Below, piece after piece: positions 59,001 through 64,000 of a DNA stretch of 64,000 nucleotides (within the stretch, counting starts at the first letter, position 1; each line of letters starts with the position of its first letter). The notes under the pieces are model-generated. The model had not been told where the DNA came from and made no database searches. It was given only the letters and a program-made list of their open reading frames with translations. The stretch is from NCBI RefSeq assembly GCF_002288105.1, contig NZ_CP016774.1:186001-250000 (forward strand). The letters are read 5' to 3'. Source of the DNA: Candidatus Planktophila versatilis (GTDB lineage Bacteria > Actinomycetota > Actinomycetes > Nanopelagicales > Nanopelagicaceae). Made by a program: the position numbers and the translations under genes.

Positions 59001-59711
59001 ATGTCCGAGCCAATCCGCCCCAGCACCGTGCTTGCCGCAACGCGCACGCCATTTACTGTGCTTACCGCTGATGGCCAAACACTTGTAGGAGAAGTTGCTA
59101 CTCCGATTTCTAATCCAACAACTGCAATTTTATGTTGCCACCCCAACCCAACGGGTGGCGGAATGATGGATAGCCACATCTATAAAAAGGCTGCTAACCG
59201 ATTACCTACAATGGCTGGAGTTACAGTCGTGCGCTTTAACACTCGTGGAACAAGTAGTGAAGCTGGGACAAGCACGGGTAGTTATGACAATGGAGGCGCA
59301 GAAAAATACGATGTGGAAGCGATGATTGCATACTGCTTTGACACTCTTGGCATCAAAGAGTTATGGGTTATTGGGTGGTCATTTGGAACAAGTATTGCAA
59401 TTAGCCATGCCCGTGATGTGCGAGTGAAGGGCTTGATACTGCTGAGCCCCACCTTGCTCGAGATTGTGGATAGCGATCTTGAATTTTGGGCTGCTGATGG
59501 CAGACCAGTAGTTGCACTGATTCCCGAGCATGATGATTACTTAAAGCCAGAGCAAGCACGACTGCGTTTTAGTGTGATCCCGCAAACCAAGCTGATTGCT
59601 GTTGATGGCGCTAAACACCTATGGGTAGGTGAACCATTTGTGCATAGAGTCTTAAGTGAAATCGTTGCGGTCATTGCCCCGCAGCGATTACCGCTACCTA
59701 CTGAGATTTAA
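59001..59711 (+). CDS. Alpha/beta hydrolase
   Basis: 236 residues. The nucleophile elbow is GWSFG (S127), the oxyanion region is CHPNPTGGG, and the DGAKHLW histidine lies near the C terminus, giving a full Ser-Asp-His set. It resembles the COG2945 group of small hydrolases. Substrate unknown. Its stop overlaps that of the convergent AI-2E gene through TTAA. Confidence 0.9.
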   Translation: MSEPIRPSTVLAATRTPFTVLTADGQTLVGEVATPISNPTTAILCCHPNPTGGGMMDSHIYKKAANRLPTMAGVTVVRFNTRGTSSEAGTSTGSYDNGGAEKYDVEAMIAYCFDTLGIKELWVIGWSFGTSIAISHARDVRVKGLILLSPTLLEIVDSDLEFWAADGRPVVALIPEHDDYLKPEQARLRFSVIPQTKLIAVDGAKHLWVGEPFVHRVLSEIVAVIAPQRLPLPTEI

Positions 59712-60823
59712 GACTTTTCTGCGCGAGGGATAACTACTTCTTCCAAAATTAAGATTATGGAAGCGGCAATTGGTACTGCAAGTAGCCCGCCAACTAGCCC
59801 AAGAAGTGATGTACCAATGAGGGCGGCGATGATTGTTACCGCACCTGGCAGGTTCAGGGTCCGCTTCATGATTTTAGGAGTGAGAATGTAATTCTCAATC
59901 TGCACGTAAATGATGTATCCGACGAAGGCCGCGATACCTATCGTGATGGATTGCGTCAGCGCAAGTATCGTAAAGATTGCAGCGCCGATGAAGTGTCCAA
60001 TAAGTGGCACAAGTCCGCAGACAAAGATAATAACTCCGATTGCCACAGGCGAAGGAAGACCCAGGATTACTCCGAATATCGTTAAAAAGATCGCAGCCAA
60101 GGAAGAGATTAAAACCTGACTTCCAACAAATGCTCCCACGCGAGCGATAATTGCATCGGTGAGCAGTGCCACCCGTGGGCGACGACTGGCCGGAACTAGT
60201 TTAAGGCCGAGCCCAGTCATCTGATTAAGTGATGTGATGAAGTAAAGCGTAAGCACCAAAATTGTTAACGCGGTAAAGGTGCCAGAAAGAACAGTCTTTC
60301 CAACGCCAACGACTCCACCGAAGGCAGAGAACAAGAGCGCGCCATCGGAAGTGACCGAGCTCAATCTTTTTTCTAGGGTATCGATGATCCCGTAGTTTTC
60401 ATTGATATTTGCGATTGCTGGGTTATCTTTTAATTGGCTAAGCAGTGATGGCGCTATCTCAATCAGGTTCGTGCCTTGCGAAATAAGCGGAGGAACAATA
60501 AGTGCGCCAAAAAGAACGACTGCGATTAGCACCGATACAAAGATTATGGCAACGGCTGAAATACGTGAGAGGCCACGCTTGCGAATAGCCTCAACTGCTG
60601 GGTTTAGACCCATGGCTAAGAAGAGGGCAACGATGATTAGTACAAATACCTGACTTGCACTTGCAAGTGCCCGCATTAAAACAAATGCACTTAAGGCACC
60701 TACTGTTGCGACAAATCCGAAATAAAATGGATGAGCGCGGTCCACCGGCGCTCCAGCTGCACCAAAATCTTGTGAAGTGGGTGAATCTTTGACTTTTCGC
60801 TTCATTCGCTCTGAAATTGCCAT
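59708..60823 (-). CDS. AI-2E family transporter
   Basis: 371 residues with about eight membrane helices and the C-terminal QIENYILTPKIMKRTL and PGAVTIIAALIGTSLLGLVGGLLAVP motifs of this family. Members export diverse small solutes or act as Na+/H+ antiporters, so the name says little about substrate. A TACAAT box ends 5 bases before its ATG. It is divergent from the DUF4032 gene. Confidence 0.9.
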   Translation of the reverse strand: MAISERMKRKVKDSPTSQDFGAAGAPVDRAHPFYFGFVATVGALSAFVLMRALASASQVFVLIIVALFLAMGLNPAVEAIRKRGLSRISAVAIIFVSVLIAVVLFGALIVPPLISQGTNLIEIAPSLLSQLKDNPAIANINENYGIIDTLEKRLSSVTSDGALLFSAFGGVVGVGKTVLSGTFTALTILVLTLYFITSLNQMTGLGLKLVPASRRPRVALLTDAIIARVGAFVGSQVLISSLAAIFLTIFGVILGLPSPVAIGVIIFVCGLVPLIGHFIGAAIFTILALTQSITIGIAAFVGYIIYVQIENYILTPKIMKRTLNLPGAVTIIAALIGTSLLGLVGGLLAVPIAASIILILEEVVIPRAEKS

Positions 60824-60857
60824 GCTTTATTGTAAAGCGTAAGAGAGAATAACTCCC

Positions 60858-62105
60858 ATGGCGCTTCGAATAACGGGACTGGGTGAAGAGATTGCTGCCG
60901 TCACTGGACTTTCGTGGAACCTGCCGCTGGAGCAATGGCCAGAAGATCCGATGCTGGCCGAAAAACGAGGCATCTCCCGCCACGTAGTGCGCTTGGTGCG
61001 CTCTACCGATGACCCCGAATCCGAGGTCTATGCCGTCAAAGAGACGGTGGCAGAGTTTGCAAACCGCGAATACAAGATTTTGCGAGAGCTTACACATCTG
61101 AATTCTCCTAGCGTTCAATCGATTGCCGTCATTGAGGGTCGCACCGATAACAACGGTGAAGAACTTCCCTGCGCCCTCGTCACTAGGTTCTTGCCGTACT
61201 CATTGCCCTACCGCGTTGTACTCAGTGATAAGAACGTTACTGGTGAAGAAGTAACGCTGATGGCCAATGCACTGGCGCTGTTGCTGGTGCGCCTGCACCT
61301 GCTTGGTTTCTGGTGGGGCGATTGTTCACTTTCCAATACTTTATTTCGCAGAGATGCTGAAGCCTATGCCGCCTATCTAGTCGATGCGGAAACGGGTGAG
61401 TTTCAAAAAACTTTAACGGCTGGACAGCGCGAACATGATTTAGAGATTGCCCACTTTAACGTTGCGGCAGAGTTAGAAGATCTACAACTGTCGGGTGTTC
61501 TCTATCCGGGTATGGACCCGATTCGTGCAAGTACGGCGCTGATTAACCGTTATCACCGGCTGTGGTCTGCACTAAAAGATCGCCAAGTGCTTGATCCCAC
61601 TGATCGCCACGCAGTTGAACGTGCCATGCGTCAGCTACATGACCTCGGTTTTGCAGTGGAAGAAGTCTCAGTTTCTATGGAAGAAGGCGAAGATGCAGGA
61701 CGCTTAGTCTTTCAACCCAAACTTGTCGCCGCCGGTTATCACAAGAATCGATTACGCGAGCTAATTGGGCTAGAAACAGAAGAGCTACAAGCAAAAAGAC
61801 TACTTGCCTCCTTTGATCGTTTTCGCGGCCGCGAGAAATCTCCGAAACCACCGGTAGCTGATTCAGCCAAGCGATGGCTTGATGAAGTCTTTAGACCAAC
61901 AGTTAATTTGATTCCACCAGAGCACGAGGGAAGAATTGAACTTGCTCAGTTTTTTCATGAGACGCTAGAGCACCGTTGGTACTTAAGTGAAAAAGCAGGA
62001 CATGACGTAGGTCTGGAATTTGCAGCAAAGGCCTATATTGCTGATGTTTTGCCCTTTCGCCGCGATTCTGGCGTCACGGTACGAGTTGATGGCATGATTC
62101 AGTAA
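60858..62105 (+). CDS. DUF4032 protein with kinase-like N-terminal domain
   Basis: 415 residues. The N-terminal half has a full set of kinase-type residues in order: K61 (VYAVKET), E71 (NREYKIL), D155 and N160 (GDCSLSN) and D176 (LVDAETG). The C-terminal half (about 220-340 is the DUF4032 proper) is specific to actinobacteria. It may phosphorylate a lipid, sugar or protein, but no substrate is known. Its stop overlaps the next ATG (TAATG), so it is coupled to the thioredoxin/TPR gene. Confidence 0.85.
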   Translation: MALRITGLGEEIAAVTGLSWNLPLEQWPEDPMLAEKRGISRHVVRLVRSTDDPESEVYAVKETVAEFANREYKILRELTHLNSPSVQSIAVIEGRTDNNGEELPCALVTRFLPYSLPYRVVLSDKNVTGEEVTLMANALALLLVRLHLLGFWWGDCSLSNTLFRRDAEAYAAYLVDAETGEFQKTLTAGQREHDLEIAHFNVAAELEDLQLSGVLYPGMDPIRASTALINRYHRLWSALKDRQVLDPTDRHAVERAMRQLHDLGFAVEEVSVSMEEGEDAGRLVFQPKLVAAGYHKNRLRELIGLETEELQAKRLLASFDRFRGREKSPKPPVADSAKRWLDEVFRPTVNLIPPEHEGRIELAQFFHETLEHRWYLSEKAGHDVGLEFAAKAYIADVLPFRRDSGVTVRVDGMIQ

Positions 62106-62965
62106 TGAGCTTGCCACCTAATTTTTCTCAGGCAGTAGATTTAAGTTCACTGGGTAAACCAGCGCCAGATACTTCTATTGCGATGCCAGGAATAGTTGTC
62201 ACTACTGAGAATCTGCAGTCAGAGATACTTCCACTATCAAATACGAAACCAGTAGTAATCATCTGTTGGTCAAATCGTTCTGCCGAATCTGTCACCGTGC
62301 TTCGATCACTGGCAAATCTGGAAGCGGCAGATAACGGAAAGTGGGCGCTAGCAACAGTTGATATCGACACCCAGGCACCTGTTGCCCAAGCCCTGCAAGC
62401 GCGCACGATTCCCTATGGCGTTGTCTTTATCGCAGGCCAAGCAATCCCTTTTCTTGAGCAAGTACTGACTGAAACCCAACTTCGGGAAGTGATGAACAAA
62501 ATTCTCACCATTGCCGCAAAGCAAGGAATCGGTGAAGAGCCAGCAGAAAGTTCGGAGCCAGAAGAAGATGAAGCGCTGGCAGCCCTTGATAAGGGAGATT
62601 ATGAAAGTGCCGAAGCTGCTTATAAGAAGTTGCTTGCTCGTAAACCGAACGATAATTTTGCAAAGCTCGGACTTGCGCAAGTGCAACTACTTCTTCGCAC
62701 CGAAGGCATTGATGCTCATCAAGTCATGGAGTCGGCGGTGAAGAACCCAGGTGATATTTCTATTCAGATGCAGTGTGCTGATGTGGAAGTGATGAGTGGA
62801 TATCTTGAGCCAGGCTTTGAACGCCTACTTCGTTTAGTTCAGATTCTGGAAGCAGATGAGCAGAAGATGGTCAAAGATCGCCTCCTTGAACTATTTGCTT
62901 TAGTTGATCCTGCTGATCCACGAGTCATTAAAGCTCGAGCGCAATTAGCAAACGCGCTCTTCTGA
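62105..62965 (+). CDS. Thioredoxin-like/TPR protein (CnoX/YbbN-like)
   Basis: 286 residues: a thioredoxin fold (about 25-135) followed by TPR-type helices (about 140-285). In the active-site place the sequence is CWSNRSAES, so both cysteines of WCxxC are serines and redox activity is not expected. YbbN/CnoX proteins act as holdases that pass clients to DnaK or GroEL. Its stop overlaps the MFS start (TGATG). Confidence 0.85.
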   Translation: MSLPPNFSQAVDLSSLGKPAPDTSIAMPGIVVTTENLQSEILPLSNTKPVVIICWSNRSAESVTVLRSLANLEAADNGKWALATVDIDTQAPVAQALQARTIPYGVVFIAGQAIPFLEQVLTETQLREVMNKILTIAAKQGIGEEPAESSEPEEDEALAALDKGDYESAEAAYKKLLARKPNDNFAKLGLAQVQLLLRTEGIDAHQVMESAVKNPGDISIQMQCADVEVMSGYLEPGFERLLRLVQILEADEQKMVKDRLLELFALVDPADPRVIKARAQLANALF

Positions 62966-64000
62966 TGTCATCAGTAATTGACCACAGCAAAGAGAAGAAA
63001 CTCCTTCACACACTCTTTGCTTGTTTTGGTTTTGGCATCATGGCCTGGCTCCCGCGCTTTCCAGAGGTAAAGGCCAATCTGCAATTAGATAATGGGGCTT
63101 TCGGTTCGATTGTGAGCACAGGTGGAATTGGTGCATTTCTTGGACTTCTCACCGTTGGGCATATCATCCACAAATTCGGAGCCTTTCGGGTCACGATTAC
63201 TTCAATTCTTTTACTGTTTTCATCTCTAGCTTTATTGGTACAGGTGAACTCATCTCTGCTTTTTCTATTCTTTAATGTTTCATTTGGTTTCGGAATTACT
63301 GCGGTTCATGTCTGCCTGAATTCACATGGCTTTCACCTCCTTGAACGGGGAAAACTCAATGTAATCACCAGTGGAGCCGGTTACTGGAGTGCGGGATCAC
63401 TTGTCACATCAATCCTCTCCGGGCTATTAGTAGGCCGGGTGGCGCTTACGACCCACATCACCATCCTTTCTGTTCTTCTTACTGTGATCATGCTTTCAAT
63501 AGTGATTCGACTTAAAGCGGTGCTGCTTGAACCTAATACAAGCACTGATCATGACTACACAATTAAAGACATTTTTACCTCTTTTGAAATTGATTGGCCA
63601 GTCAGCCTTGGTATGGCGTGTGTGATTTATTTAGAATTCGCACTCGGTGACTGGGGGACAATCTTTCCTAAGGAGCGGCTAGATATCTCGGCGGGCCTGA
63701 GTACGGCGCCATTTATTGTTTTCACAGCCGCCATGATTGTGGGCAGACTCCTCATTGCTCGGTTGCTTAATTTTGCACCGATTCAGATTTGGGCCAAACG
63801 TGGAGTTATCTTTGCCGGAATCGGTTTTGGTGGCTGCATTATTGTGGCAACGCATTTGCCGGCAAATCTGACGTGGTGGTCCTACTCATTGTTCATCCTT
63901 GGCTATGCAATGGCAGGCCTTGGCTCATCATTTGTGGCACCGTCTTTTTTTGCTGCAGCAAATCGTCGTTCTAAGTTACCGAGTGCTGTGGTGGTGGGTC
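62964..64000 (+). CDS. MFS transporter (partial, cut by window end)
   Basis: The frame opens with ATG overlapping the previous stop and stays open for 345 codons to the window edge. It encodes at least nine or ten hydrophobic helices, starting MSSVIDHSKEKKLLHTLFA, with the MAWLPRFPEVKANLQL and YWSAGSLVTSIL segments of the YbjJ-like major facilitator branch. Substrate unknown. The C terminus lies beyond the window. Confidence 0.88.

Overview
The window reads as a chromosomal segment of a streamlined planktonic actinobacterium, most likely of the freshwater acI lineage (Nanopelagicales). This is inferred from several signs: an actinorhodopsin gene, the Kgd-type fused 2-oxoglutarate enzyme, the CysO/Mec/CysM cysteine system, PduO/MurA/ATP-synthase gene order shared with Mycobacterium, a one-piece tmRNA encoding the tag ADNSRSDFALAA, moderate AT-leaning base composition, and very short intergenic gaps. 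No phage, insertion sequence, CRISPR array or integrase is visible. No stretch over 300 bases lacks a gene or RNA.

Layout. 1-3.8 kb: kgd (minus). 3.9-7.1 kb: an SDR oxidoreductase, a small membrane protein and an unusual eight-fold zinc-ribbon protein ending in a GIY-YIG-like nuclease domain. 7.2-11.1 kb: prfB, ftsE, ftsX, smpB, ssrA. 11.2-12 kb: a secreted orphan and a DUF3039 protein. 12-17 kb: argF, the three-gene proton-translocating transhydrogenase and a pirin. 17-20.7 kb: trhO, a GNAT, a small membrane protein and a secreted GH18 protein. 20.7-25.5 kb: clpS-DUF2017-mec-cysO-cysM-murI-rph-rdgB. 25.5-30.8 kb: a histone-H1-like-tailed membrane protein, an acyltransferase, a coiled-coil protein, a hemolysin-III protein and actinorhodopsin. 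31-33 kb: metY behind a SAM-IV riboswitch, an HhH-type protein and tRNA-Leu(UAG). 33.2-45.5 kb: argS-lysA-hom-thrC-thrB-rho-rpmE-prfA-prmC-tsaC-like-glyA. 45.6-54 kb: wecA and the whole F1Fo ATP synthase operon. 54-64 kb: murA, pduO-type cobO, an ABC-2 exporter operon, an alpha/beta hydrolase, an AI-2E family protein, a DUF4032 kinase-like protein, a thioredoxin/TPR protein and a truncated MFS transporter.

The genes suggest a light-assisted heterotroph. Actinorhodopsin can build a proton gradient, and two large users of that gradient (ATP synthase and PntAB) are encoded in the same window, though in separate operons. Cysteine is made through a protein-bound thiocarboxylate, and a second sulfhydrylase is under SAM control. 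Translation genes (prfA, prfB, prmC, smpB, ssrA, argS, rpmE, trhO) are prominent.

The strongest genome-wide signal is a start-site grammar. At least sixteen genes have a TANNNT hexamer ending 6 or 7 bases before the start codon, as expected for leaderless mRNAs. Operon-internal and some other genes use ordinary Shine-Dalgarno sites. I used this rule to correct several starts. The most novel-looking item is the zinc-ribbon-array/GIY-YIG protein. Other notable points are a tsaC-like gene lacking usual substrate-binding residues, an ATP synthase epsilon subunit without its C-terminal helices, a palindrome filling the promoter spacer of the pirin gene, a palindrome over the pntA -10 box, and mutually exclusive hairpins just upstream of tmRNA.
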